Positions 49,901 through 62,256 of a DNA stretch of 64,000 bases are shown piece after piece. Location: contig QEYB01001152.1 in the NCBI GenBank assembly GCA_017562135.1, positions 434,001 through 498,000 of the forward strand. The letters are read 5' to 3'. Source of the DNA: Dipylidium caninum. Taxonomy: Eukaryota > Platyhelminthes > Cestoda > Cyclophyllidea > Dipylidiidae. Within the stretch, counting starts at the first letter, position 1, and each line of letters starts with the position of its first letter. The notes under the pieces were generated by a model that saw only the letters and a program-made list of their open reading frames with translations, did not search any database and was not told the origin of the DNA. A program made the position numbers and the translations under genes.

Positions 49901-52900
49901 TGAGGTGAATGTGGATGGTAGACGAGCCAAACACTCAAATGCAAATAAGCACATCATTGAACGCGCCTCTGCAGCGTCCACAGCAATGCGCCCAACGTCG
50001 TCGACGCTATCAGGAGACAAGGGCCACCAGCGCGACAGGACATTGGAGATGAGGGCATCCAAGGTCTGAGAGAAAAAATCGGTTAGCGAACGAACAAGAA
50101 CAAGTAATGTTCCCGCATTAAAGACTAACTTTTAATAACTTGTCAGGATATAGAGAACACAACAATTGAGCCAGTTTTCGAAGGCAGCAGAGCCGTAAGT
50201 AGTTGACCTTTGTTAGACTCTTATCAGCCCCAAAGGCAGAAGAGACGGAGCCAACATCTGAGGAAAGTTGGTCAAAGATATCACGAAGACCATTTTTAAG
50301 CGAAGCCTCTAAATGTGGTGAAAACTCAAGTGCATGCGGTGTAGTTAGGAGGGTTGTCGCGGGAGGGCATTTGAGAGTCAAATTCTCCAACTTGGCCAAA
50401 AGTAGCTCGAGAGCCCTTTTCGTTATACTAGATTGGCAGGTAGACATTAGATGCGCCACTGAACCCACAAACGTTTCATTTGATATTAAGTTGTTCATCT
50501 ATGACAAGGAAGAAGGACTCATGAGTTTTAAAAACTTTATGAGTGGGATTGGCAGATAAGTGATGCACCTTAATCAGTGTAGATTGTAAATGATTAATGG
50601 TATCTTTACGACCAACGCTATCTCCAGGGCCACGGAATGAAGAACAGGAGAAAATCAGTTGCACAGTGAGTTGGACAATGGTACCGAAAGCTTGTTGAAC
50701 TGTAGCCTCAGAGTTATGATCAATGGCTTCTTTTTGACGCCGGTGGTGACCAGAGCTTTCTAGAAGACCGGAGAAGAGTGCGGCAAGATTGGAGAGTAGA
50801 GACCAGAGACGAGCGGTATTGGGGGATATTGCATTTTTTACAAGTGGTCTTTTACGGCCAACCGACAGTGGACTAGACGTTTCCGCATCAGGAGCATCTG
50901 TACAAGAGAGGTGCTTCAGTAGAAGACCCCACTCACTTGAGTGTGAGAACTTAGGATGAGAAGTGTTCATCGGCATTTCCTAAATTGAGAGCAAAATAAG
51001 AATATTGAAAAAAACGAAAGTCTTGCCTTTGAATGAGATCAAGTAAAAACCAAAGTTATGATATGAACAGCCTTTTTACTAACCAAACGCGAACGTTTAG
51101 CTTTATGTAAAGGAGTGAGATTAGTTCTCATGCTGTCAGGATTGGAAAAGATGTGGATGAAGAATTCGAAACATTGTTGCCACGATGACAATTGTAGAGA
51201 CAGGTCGAACTGATTGAATAAATCCGTCAGAAGAGGGATAACGAGATCAGCTAAAAAAATTAACGATCTAAGTAAATTGTTGTTAATAGGCATTCTGCAT
51301 GTTTAGGTAGCAAATTGCAAATGGGATATCCGTAGGGTTTACTACATTTTGATAAAGGTCTTGATACAATACAAAAAATTTAGTGAGTAGTCTTAACAAA
51401 AATTTGATTTTCGCGACGGTCACAATAAGTAAAAAAATCAGGTACATTACCAAAAAATGATTGCTTATGAAGAAAAAGTTGCAAACAATCTTCCCCTAAG
51501 CCAAAGTTCAAGGAGTTCCCCATATTTCAAACCAATGATAAGTCACAGAATGCTATCTATCCCCTATCTCAATAAATATACTATGCAATAGAGTGGCCCA
51601 AGAGTAAGCATTGGAACAAATGGAGATATTCAAAACCAGATCCACTTTGAATACACATGAGTGAAATGAGCACCTGTTTCCTGAGAAGGCCAGTCAGTAT
51701 TGAGGAAAAAAGCGGCAGCAATCCAAAGCCAACCTTGAAGAGCGCTCCGCTTGGCAACGCATTTCTCAACGCTTAGACTAGTGGTGCGGAAGTCAACCGA
51801 AGAAGAAGAAACTGGGATGGGAACGACAACCTGCGCTAGACCACGCAACAAACCGGCATAAAGTGCCACTGAACGACGCGGAAGGTGAGCCGGAAGGTCA
51901 GGCAAACCGCGGACGAAAATGTTAAGGACTTGAAGCCCGGCGTCCAATCTGTGTCTCGAAACTCGTACAAGAGCTGGCACTGCCACGGAGATGAGGCGGC
52001 CCAAAAGTGCGAGATTGTGTGTATTGTCCAACTTCAAAAACATGGAGCGATGAACACCATCAGAACCGCCAGCCCATTGAACAAGAGTCACCAAGTTCTT
52101 ACACAGGACAACCTACCATTGCACCGTTTAAAACATGTTAGTTAAGGATAAAAGAACATCGTGAATAAGGGGGGAAACTAACGCACGGGAAAGAGAGAGG
52201 CCATTTCAATAAGACATAGCATAACTTGACGTTGAATGGAGGGTGACTCATCAAATACAGACGAGCATTGGAAAATTGTGTCCATGGCGGCGGCGACAGA
52301 TGGAGTGGACATTAAGAAATGTGGCAGTGTGGTTAAAGATATCCCAGCTTTCGTCAAATTATTTCCCTCAGCAAAAAGATTCGTTAAAGCTACGAGTGCC
52401 TCAAACACACAAGCTAGAGTTTGTTCACGCAAATCCACGGTGTGTGCAATAGTCGACTCTTCAACAGCACCTCTTATATTCTCCGGATGCAACTCGTCGT
52501 CGCTGAGAGGAATAACCTCTGTGTCGATATCGTGGACACCTTCATCCTCTTCGTCAGTACTTTTTGAAAAAAAAATAGAGGAATTTACGGAAGTATTCTG
52601 TCGTCTATCGTCGAGACGGTTTTGCACAATGTCTTCACGTTGAAATCGCGTTTCTGCAGATATACAACTAAAACAAGAAAAGCGGACTTTCATTAGGAAA
52701 ACAACCAAAACTTCAGCCGTATTTGGTCAAAAATTACTTTGAAGTTGATGTTTACCAAAGACAAAATTACTTACGCGAGCAAGTGGCTGTTAAGGGGAAA
52801 GACCAAATCATTGTTCTTCTCTTCCATGAGACCATCCTTCTGGTTGGGACTGCCTCCTTCACCATTAGATATTCCACACCTAACACTCGAACAACAGGTC

Positions 52901-55900
52901 TTAAACCTATTTTTCAACCGGCAGACAGCTGAGGAAAGCAGTGTACTAGCATGATAATTTTTTCGGTTATTATGGGCAGTAGTAACCAGGGCCGATAACC
53001 GACGCAAATCCCCAGCCAAAGCGACGAGAAGAATTTTAAGAGATCGTAACCTTTTCTCCTCTGTCGTCGCAAAAAATGCCAATTTGGTGGTGCTTTTCCT
53101 GAAAAGGAAGTCAGTTCTAGAATTTACGATATGTAATATCCGTTATTATGACGAATTCAATTCAAAAAAAGCTCCTCAACGGGAAAGAAGACAGCTTAGG
53201 AGACAAAGTTATCGATCCCTCGAGGATAGAATGGTGTTTGTGTCAGCCATGTGGCCATTAGGTGATTGAAATAAAGCAAAGTATGCTGAACTAACCTGGC
53301 ACTCACAACTCTCGAAAAAAGAGATTGAGAGGTTCGTACGTTAACTGGTTCCAATTTCGCTAAGCAGAAGACATAGTGTTTAACTTTAAGGGATAGCTGT
53401 AAAAAAACCGAGAATTACAATAACTAAATGACAACCTTCCCCAATGAAAAGTAATGGAACCCACTCTCAAAAAAATATCCAACACATGTTTTTCCAAGAT
53501 TGCTTGCGAACCAGCAAGTTCGATTAGTGCGTCAAGAAATTCCCTCTCATAGGAGGTGATTCCGAATATTTCACTCTTTCCAAGCGAAGCAAGAAGTGGT
53601 AAAGTAAGCGCATCAAATTTATCAATGCAAATACGACGCACGACTTCAAATCTGGCAAATTGTGGATACCGGATAAGCTGAAGTAGAGCTGTCCAACCAA
53701 GCGCTGGGTTAGTGTCATTTTCTGGCGATTTGGAAGGGTCGATGAGACCCACAATTGACGGCAAAATATCATTGTTCATGAGTTGAGTGGCAGCATACCA
53801 GCACATTTGAGAAAAAGCAGTATCCTTTAGCGGCTGTCTGAAAACGTCAAAAGTAAACTAGGTCAAAAATTCCAACACCAAAAAACTCAGTTCCGATAAC
53901 TAACCTGCAAAAAGAGCGAAAAACAGATTGAACTAAAACAGGTGAAGTGCGCGACAGCACAGACAACGTGTCACCTTGGAGCATTTGCCTCGTTGATTCG
54001 GAGATTATACTTTCATCACCTTGTACATCGGACAGGAACCCGTTAACATTGTGACAGTCGGCAGTGTAAGGCAGCTTCCCAAATATCGCAATGTAGCGTT
54101 TAAGTAAGTCATAAGCGTCCACACGAACATCTCCAACCGGATGAAGCAATGCAGACAATACGCAAAGAAAAGCTAAAAAGGGAAGGACCCCTCAACCTGA
54201 AGTGCCACTTTATTAGATGATATGAAATTAACTCCTATAGCATTCTCCAATTCGCTTCCATAGAAAGCTTAATAATAAAATTCTAGAAGCAGTAAATCCT
54301 AAACTTTAATACAAAGTCGTTACATATTGTCATGCCAAGAAAATTAAAATCAACACACGTACCCTCATCAAGGGTGCTCCACAGATGGTAGTTCTTTATA
54401 TTAGAAAAGGATGAGTTGCGTGTTCTTGGCGAGTGCCGAAGGGGTAAATCATGCTGCTGAGCAGCTTCAAACACACAGACAACAATTTCAAGTGCTGCTC
54501 TACATTGATGTAAATTGAGGACAGCTGTCACGTCATTATTCGTCTCTTCCAGTTCAATAGAGGGTGATAGAGTGAACGGCAACACTGCAGCAATTAAAAA
54601 GTCCGTCAGCCAAAAAATATTTGTCTGTGCAACTGAACTTGTCATACAAGAACACCCTTTGTCGCCTTGACGCATTAAACATACTCCACAATTCCCTAGG
54701 TTGTAATGTACGGTTTCAAATAACCGATGCAACTCTGGGTCAGTGCTAAACAAGTCATCATAAGTCATTTTCAAGATATGTTTGACTGTTAATGTACGCA
54801 TGCGTTTTGGCTTCGCCAAGGTTGGCGGCTGAGAAGCACAAGAACGACTTCCATCAAGAGAATTTGCGTCGATTACCTATACAAATATGGATAATTGTGA
54901 CAAAACTAACCATGGTCGCCTTTTGAACACGTTCAAATTCTGCCAAACTGGCAGAAGTAATAGCATTTAAGTCAACTTTTTCGTAGTTTTTGTTCTCTTC
55001 CTTTTCGAGTAAAGCACGCTCAAGAGGAGAGAAGGTGTTTGACAAATTTTCGTATAACCCCACAAGGCTGAATTTAATAAATTATTTTTAAAATCTCAAT
55101 TTCCGAACATCAGTAGGTAGCAGAATGACTCACTCATCAGGTAGCACGACAATGCCCTGAGTCCGCATTACTATGTTGATGAGGCTAATGTTCTCCCATT
55201 CGCAGCCGTCTCTGCATTTCTGTGAATAGTAACCAGTTTAATAATTCATGTGCACTAAAAACATTACCTTAATAAGACAGTCAATCCAGTCGAGAACCAA
55301 ATCGCGATCAAGCTTCAAAGTAACGGTAAGACGAGCAATCACCAAACCAGAAGCAGATTGAAAAGCTGGTATTGCGGGACTACGCAACCCTCTTCTTATC
55401 GTGCCCTGTAAAGACTGCACAATTTTCTCCATTCTATCTTCAGAAAGACTTAAGTCACAAATTCCTGACATAGTTGACACGAAAAAGGTCCCCATGAACT
55501 GAAACCGATTCAAACGCAGAGCACCTTCGTACTAAATCAGACAAACGTTAGGCATGTCGTCCTCCTTTACCTTTGCATAGGTGCATATGCACGTCCCAAT
55601 AAACGGGATGAGGGAAGGCTGAGCGCAACAAGCCTTGAGGAAAACCTGGCGACTCAAAGGTAAGCCTTGCTTAGCAAAAGGTTGCAGCCATTGCCAGTCA
55701 GACGACATATTTTTGAAATCAAGAAGTTGTATACATTTGGCGAATAATCCTGTTTCGCAGTGGGGAAGGAGAAGCATCATAAATTCGTCGACGTAATGTA
55801 GGTGTACCTGAAACCTATACACAGAAATCGAAATATGGCGAAGCTCACTTGTGTACTAGCCACTCTAACACCCACATGAATTCAGGCGTTCGTAAGTGAG

Positions 55901-56232
55901 CACTAATTAAATAAAAGAAGAGAGAAATCTGCTCGTCGACTTTTGTCTTATGAACGGGATGTAGATTGTGAAGTTGAAGTTGGAGAGTACCAGCAGAGAA
56001 CAGTGTGTCACCGAACCTACACAGTTCCTGATCGGCTTCACATAACTTCTCGAAAGCTCTTAAGCCTATAGCAGGGTAAGTGTAACGAATTGTTCATACA
56101 ATCCCGGTAACAAGTCTGTGTATCAATGGATTGCGGACGTTCGTAAACCAGAGATTTCCGTCGCAAAGCATCAATGGAGAAAGACGCAGTAATTGGATTA
56201 GCAAGAATTCTTAACTGGTCCTTTAGCGACAT
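46946..56232 (-). CDS. HEATR1: HEAT repeat-containing protein 1 (U3 snoRNP/SSU processome protein, UTP10)
   Basis: Very large nucleolar HEAT-repeat protein required for pre-18S rRNA processing and Pol I transcription. The gene has about 20 coding blocks. The first four exons are exact: 56232-56100, 56065-55849, 55814-55571 and 55531-55268. The introns between them are only 34, 34 and 39 nt. The start MSLKDQLRILANP matches the family's MTSLAxQLxRLA. Exon 2 reads YRDCLRAFEKL and VDEQISLFFYLISAHLRTPE. Exon 3 reads HKFQVHLHYVDEF, LLLPHCETGLF and KCIQLLDF, collinear with human HEATR1 residues about 40-190. Later blocks occur near 55.1-54.9, 54.8-54.4, 54.2-53.9, 53.8-53.4, 53.1-52.8, 52.7-52.2, 52.1-51.6, 51.3-51.0, 51.0-50.5, 50.5-50.1, 50.1-49.7, 49.5-49.1, 48.5-48.0 and 47.8-47.7 kb. 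The last block is 47,533-46,946 with CLVPDTLVALSEALEDDRAE, the conserved UTP10 C-terminus. Middle junctions were not all resolved. Confidence 0.85.
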
Positions 56233-57823
56233 TTTTGGAAAAATGTGCGTAGCCTTTGGTGGACTAAAAGCGCCTGACCCACGAAGCAGCGCCCAGAAGA
56301 CAGCACGCCCCACGTGAAATTAAGGAAGCCGCGGATGAGATGGAGAAGAGATTAACTACTTGAAAAAGGGAAATCGGGTTTATTTAACCTTTCAACGTTT
56401 TAGTGTTTATTACAATAGCGCAAGTGGAAGAAATTAAAGTTAAGAAGGACCGTAGAGTTCATAGTGCTCGTCTTTAAGAAAACTAAAATATCATTGTTAT
56501 TTAAGGTAAATGTAATCGATTGCAAGATTGTACCGCCTTTCTGTGCAATTTGAAATTTGCTCAATAGTTCGGATCGAGTCTCATATTTTTGAACACGGTT
56601 GATTCTTAAATGCGATTATCAGCTCAATTTAAGTTATCTCCACATGCGCCCATTAGAATGGCGCATGCATCAACCATTGAAACCTATAAGTCGGTATAAG
56701 GTTGACATGTGGCATGGTTTTCTTCACCCAGACATAAATTATCGCGCCGTTAAGTTAGATATAGATCCCACAATAACGAGGGTCGTCTTTCAACAACTTA
56801 ACATTTATTGTTTTTGCTGCAAAAATGCAGATCTTGCGAATTCCGGGTATATTTTATGTTAAAAAACTGATATTACACCTTTGTTAAACTAGGATATTTG
56901 TAACGAATGAAAATATTTATAGCCACCTCCCTACCGGATTCGGATGGAGTAGACACCAAGCCTTAATATGTAAGTGAAAAGAAGGCTCGCTACATGATAG
57001 CACTAAGGGATTGCAATGCAACATGTATGTGTCTCTATGCGTCTTTGCGTTCGATACTTCGTCTAAACATGCAATTTTTTTCAGCATTTTTTAAATTTAA
57101 CCTCGAGGCTGCGACACTGCAGACACGTATACTAAGTTTTATGATGAACAGGGTTTGCTTAAAAATGGCGCAGGTTGGCCATCGACGAAATGCCTCCAAG
57201 AGTAGAGCTGTTATAGTGCATTATCATCCCATTTTCAGGGTCCGGGACAGAGTTTACATGCACAAGATGTGTTTTGGTTCAGCTAATATTATAAACCCAA
57301 AGAGTCATAAAGGGCCTGAAATCTTTGAAGTCCCTTAGAAACGTGTCTTAAAATTATCTTCAATTTTTGCAATTTTGTCAAAAGTTTCAGCCTCTGACAA
57401 AACCAGTTTATTACATGAACTACAAAGATATCTAAATCAGTTAGAATCAGGAACGTACTCAATCTCGCAAATGATTGGATGTTGCTGTTGCCATTCGTCT
57501 ACCCTTCCTCTGTTGCCTTTTGTGATTTGTTTGGATATTTGATGTTTCTGGCGGATCACAATGTATCGTCCATTAGTATTGCAGATGACTCTGCTAAGAC
57601 TCATAATCACCCTTCTGGACCTTCGCCACCGAATCCTTCTACACACAACCATTGTTTTTGCGAGGTTAACCATTTTTTCCTGGTTTTGCACAACAATGTT
57701 TTGGGTATAGCGCCTATATAGCAAGAAGAATAGTAGTGGATTTGATTTGAACACATTTTTGCATATGCGTGTTTCCTGCTTTTATTATTGCCTGACTTTG
57801 ATAGCGTCAAATATTTTTTTCAG
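56233..57823. other. Divergent promoter region between HEATR1 and NCBP3
   Basis: AT-rich 1.6 kb interval between two genes that point away from each other. I found no exon with an ATG and the right phase to serve as an upstream NCBP3 exon. Short frames (for example 56,599-56,862 and 57,164-57,338 on plus) have no motif. Confidence 0.4.
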
Positions 57824-60514
57824 TCGGAGATTTGTCAATGTGGCTCCAAACTAGGAGTAACTGAAGCTAATGTTAAGAGCATTTATGCTCACTTGGGATT
57901 TGCTGACGGACGTGATATGATGGTATCTGAGGGGTATAGAATGGACACACTTCACGTTTGGGGCACTCATGATTTAAGTACGAAGGAACTCCTCGATTGG
58001 TTAGAAGACTACAATCCCAGAGGCGTTGAATGGATTGATGACTCATCGTGTAAGTAGATTAGTCTGTGCAATAATACATATTGTATGACGAATTGATTTT
58101 TCTTCTGTAGGTAACGTTCTCATGAACGATGAAAACACTGTCCTGCGTGTTTTGAATAAGCTTGCCGAACCTTTCGATCGCCGAATTGCACTTGCGGCAA
58201 TGGCAGCCGTCGTATCTACAATGAATATCGACGATAATGGTGATATAGTCGAATTGCCTGACAGCTCTAAAACAGTAACTTTGGGGGGAACTGCCAATAA
58301 CTTAATGCCCCCAAATGGAAGATGGTTCAAAGCCATCTCTTCACCCGAACGAGCCTTCTGTATCTACTTTCGTATCGCCCATAAAGGTGATGCACTTTAG
58401 CTGTATAGTTATTGGGGGTAAAACTTAATGTTTGCCTTTATTGCCTAGTTTTTCTTTTGTGTTCTGAAGAATTTCCTCTTTTGAATATGGAATATATAAA
58501 GAAATATGTACCACTTCCTACTTATCATGCCTTCCTAGGTGATGTTAAATTACCTGGTGCTGAGCGTCGAAGCAACTATTATCGTCGGTATGGCAACCCA
58601 AATTATGGAGGAGCAATCGGACTGCTGTCCCGATCTTACCGACGTCGTGTCAAAGCTGTCACACCTTCAACTGATATACGCTACGTCAGTTTAAAGGATC
58701 CCGCGGAGCTTATCAATTACGATGACGATGTTTATGGTTTGGCCATGCATCTTCAACGTGGTAGTATCTTAGATTCAGATGAAGAATGCTTTCATCCCAT
58801 ACGGGAGAATTTGCCCTCTGGTCTACGTAGGGAAGCTGCAGGTAGTTTTAAATGCGAGATTAGTGAACTGAATTGACGTTTGGAGTTAAACTTCAGCACT
58901 TAAAATTCGAATTTTGAGTGTTAACTGTGGGCTTTACAAAATTTTGGGTTAACTTTGTATTGTTTATCATCAAAATAGTTTTTTTCGAAGTATATGCAAG
59001 GGCATGCACTTGTTACAAAATGTTTGTTTTTCACCTCTACAAACGGTTTTTCTTATTAATGATTTGTTTCGATATAAATCCCTCATTAGTTGTGTACATA
59101 GTATTATTCTGGGTTTTGTTATTTTCCAAATTTTTTTTGAATTTCGATTGATTCTTATAAAATTAACCTCTAATCCGTTTCTATACAATGTTTGCGTCTA
59201 AGTTTTTCATGGGGCCATCTAACGTCCTAAAATTGCATCTATATTTTCTAGATGCCTCATAGTAATTGATGAATACTGTCGTGTATGTATTTTCTTTAGT
59301 AAGCGGATTGTCAAGACCTCCACGTAACCCGCCGCCTAAGTGGCCACGCAGGTCTTCGGGAGTGCAAATGGGCGTCTCCGAGGCGGCCACTATTTTCCGT
59401 CCGCCAACTCATCAGTCGCCACTAAATTTTGACTTTGGATGGGTTAGTGTAAAACAGCGTCTTGGCAACCGTGCAGGGCATTCTGCACCTCCCCTCGCCA
59501 CAGTCACCATTTTGCCCGATGACGAAAACGGAAATGACGGTTGTGGTGCAGTCCGCATGCTCACCTCTCTTCGCATGGTGGCCGATGTCGAAGAGGAGGC
59601 ATCGACAGTTAAACGCCGGCTTCAAACTAAAAATGCGTTCGATCAGCAGGGGTTTGTTTTCCTTTTCATTCTTCAATCCCCATAAAAGTTAAATACATTT
59701 AAAGAGCTGATTGGTCTCATTCGCCAATCTAGTTTGTTATCATGATCCACCGCCTTTGGGTCTTCCATATTTTATCGTGTAATTTGCCTTTGTCACGCAC
59801 AACCTAGTTGTCAGTTTATCAGGACCACTTTGAGTATTTGATCTGGTTGCCAGATTTTATTCGATGTACGTCACAGACCTCCGGACACTAATGTTTAAGA
59901 GTAATGTATTCTATCTGTAACCATGTTTCCTTATGGGCAAATGTGGAGACTACAGGTGCTGGTGAACAGAGTTGTTTTATTGGTTGTATTGACGGGAAGT
60001 TTATCCATATATGAAAAATTTCAGTAGTTAAAAATGAAAAGTGGATATCTATAATGCTTAGATCGAGGAAGATTTGTCACGGGAAGCGAACATATGACGT
60101 CGTAGCGCTTGTATCCACTGGTTCAAATGCAATCATTTTGAGTTTTTAGTACTACTAATTTTAATGTAGTTAGATTACCATAGTTATGCCTCAAGAGAGT
60201 TGCGATTGCTACACTAATTCATCTGAAACTTCGTCGGAGACCAAAAAGTGGACTTCTTTTATCGTCTTGTACGAAGATAAGGGTTGTGTAAATCACCATG
60301 CTTTGTAAGAAATTGGGTAATAACTGCTCTAAGTGTCTCATGAACTGGTTATTTTCTACTGATTCACAAGCTTAATGTTATTTTAACTGTCTTCGTTCCG
60401 AATTTTCTAATATTGGACGGTTTGGGGCACTTTTCCAGACGCCATCGTCGCCGTCGTCACCTGCAAGGCACACGCGCTAGTAATGAAGGCGGCGTTTGGA
60501 ATCGACTAGGCTGA
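57824..60514 (+). CDS. NCBP3: Nuclear cap-binding protein subunit 3 (C17orf85 homologue)
   Basis: Alternative cap-binding partner involved in nuclear mRNA export. Five exons with matching phases (1, 1, 1, 2): 57824-58049, 58111-58386, 58539-58841, 59300-59651, 60439-60514, giving 410 residues. Family blocks are DTLHVWGTHDLSTKELLDWL and VEWIDDSSCNVLMND (the RRM-like cap-binding part, human IYICGVDEMSTQDV and IEWLDDTSCNVVWLD), FCIYFRIAHKGDVKLPGAER, RSNYYRRYGNPNYGGAIGLL (the most conserved block), VKQRLGN, and a C-terminal VWNRLG like human LWTRLG. No upstream exon with an ATG was found. Exon 1 opens in phase 0 at a strong acceptor (a run of T then CAG), so either an N-terminal exon was missed or a spliced leader supplies the AUG. 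The human protein has about 100 mostly disordered residues before this point. Confidence 0.8.
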
Positions 60515-61805
60515 AGGGCTTATGCCTAATTAACACCGTCGCGCTTTCTCGCATTTTCTTATCGAAAATATCCGCCGACCAGTCGTACTTCTCCACGAAA
60601 CCCGAGGCATTTCTGCAATCATGTGCATGTATCTTACTTAACAGACGTGAACCCAACCACGAACCCCTGTGCGCACCTTCAATCTTATCGCCCACTATTT
60701 TCGCCTTTTTCTTGCTTAGAGTTGTCCGATGTATCCTTGTTTATGAATTGTATTTGTTTTTCGAAATATGGACTTCAATGCGTGCTTAAACTTTTTAAAT
60801 GAGGTAACTATGGACAGAGCCTCAGCCTTATTTTTTTCCAGATTAAATCTATCCCATTAAGGCTCCATCTTCTTCCACTCAAGAGTTAGCAGCCAAATCT
60901 CTTATACTTTACTGAGAATTTTTTGTGAGCATATTTTGAGTCTTGTTTTATAGAACTCATAGTGAGACAACACTTTCCATGTATTATGGGACAATCACTG
61001 GATGGAAGCATTTAATGTGCGGTGAATATGAAAATCTAGCTAATAGTCTGTTAACTGTGAATAAAAAGGTAATAGGCTAACTTGGGCTTGTTGGTGCCCC
61101 CTAACTTGGTTGAACTTATGCAAACATCGAAGGGTAGTGACTGTGTGCACACGAATGGGCCTGAAAAAGGCTTGACTGTAAGTCGATAAATAGCATGTCG
61201 ACTTCACCTGATAATATGGGGTTCCAAGAACTTTTGAGGAATTGAATAAATTGCTAAATAGATCGCTTTTAAAAGCATGAAGATTCAGCCAACAGAAACC
61301 TCGTCCGTAAAGCTGTGTTGATCCAATATACTACAGGTGGCAGAGAGCATATGATAACTCTTACCTAAAACTCTCACCCCAAAAAAGTTCAGTAATTCAT
61401 CAATTCAAGATTATGAGTAAATCAAACGAATACCTTCAGTCACGTCGCTTTATAAAACTATGCCAGCTTAGCTATTTTGAAGTGTAAACAAAATCAGCGC
61501 AAGCGAGCAGAATAATGGTAATAGATATGGCTTGATGCACCTAATGGCGCCAGGCCTTAGGTCCACTCAACAAAATTAAAATTGAATGCAAGCTCATAAA
61601 CAGAAAAGAAAAATTTAGAGACTAGAAAGGTGCTGCCACCTAGTTATAATTGGTCTCCACATCGTAGGACACGAAGTAAGCTGAGTAACTATCCAAGCAA
61701 AAATCTCCTGTTATGCCGATCAAGTTGAGTGTGAGCGACTATCCTTTCAAAATGGCCGCAAATTTGAAGCCTATGAATAATTCAAGCCACTAGCGTTCGG
61801 TAAAA
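60515..61805. other. Intergenic, no gene seen
   Basis: AT-rich spacer downstream of NCBP3 with no long frame in any register. Confidence 0.45.
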
Positions 61806-62256
61806 TTAAACTAGATATGATAAGTTTCCTCTCTTCGCGACAAAACAACTGACTTGGATTGTCACCATTGTTGCAAAATCTACGTATATCTCAACAACGA
61901 ATGAATTATTGAACACGTCTCCCATTTGTGCGATCCACTTTAAACAACGTCCAAACGCTCTTGTAAACCAAACACAAATCGGAAGTAAATTGACACTTGC
62001 CTTTAAGCGGAAAAGTATGTTTATAAATCCACTTTTCTAAGAGGTAGATACTCACAAAAAAGTATTCCCACCAAGGAATAACCAGATCCCATCCCTTTAA
62101 TTCGGTGAGAGAAGGGGTGGAGGCCATCACATACAAGTCATACTCAGGTTCGTAATGTAAATCAATGATTCTTGGCCCGACAAAGCGGATGCACATTAGA
62201 AGAGCGGAAGGAGCACCGAATAAAGCTGGCAGAAGAACGAGACCAACGCCTAGCAT
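61806..62256 (-). CDS. Partial membrane-protein gene, possibly TMEM70-like
   Basis: Two adjoining exons are proposed: 62256 (or acceptor at 62249) to 62056, then 62000-61806, separated by a 55-nt intron with donor GTGAGT. The first exon encodes LVLLPALFGAPSALLMCIRF (a membrane segment), then RIIDLHYEPEYDLYVM and WDLVIPWWEYFF. Membrane segment, LHYE, D-x-Y and V-x-IP in this order recall the mitochondrial TMEM70/TMEM186 group, whose TMEM70 member assists ATP synthase assembly. This is a weak resemblance. The upstream part is missing; it may lie beyond 62.3 kb on the minus strand. If the intron is not removed, the reading frame instead runs on to a stop at 61,906. Confidence 0.35.
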
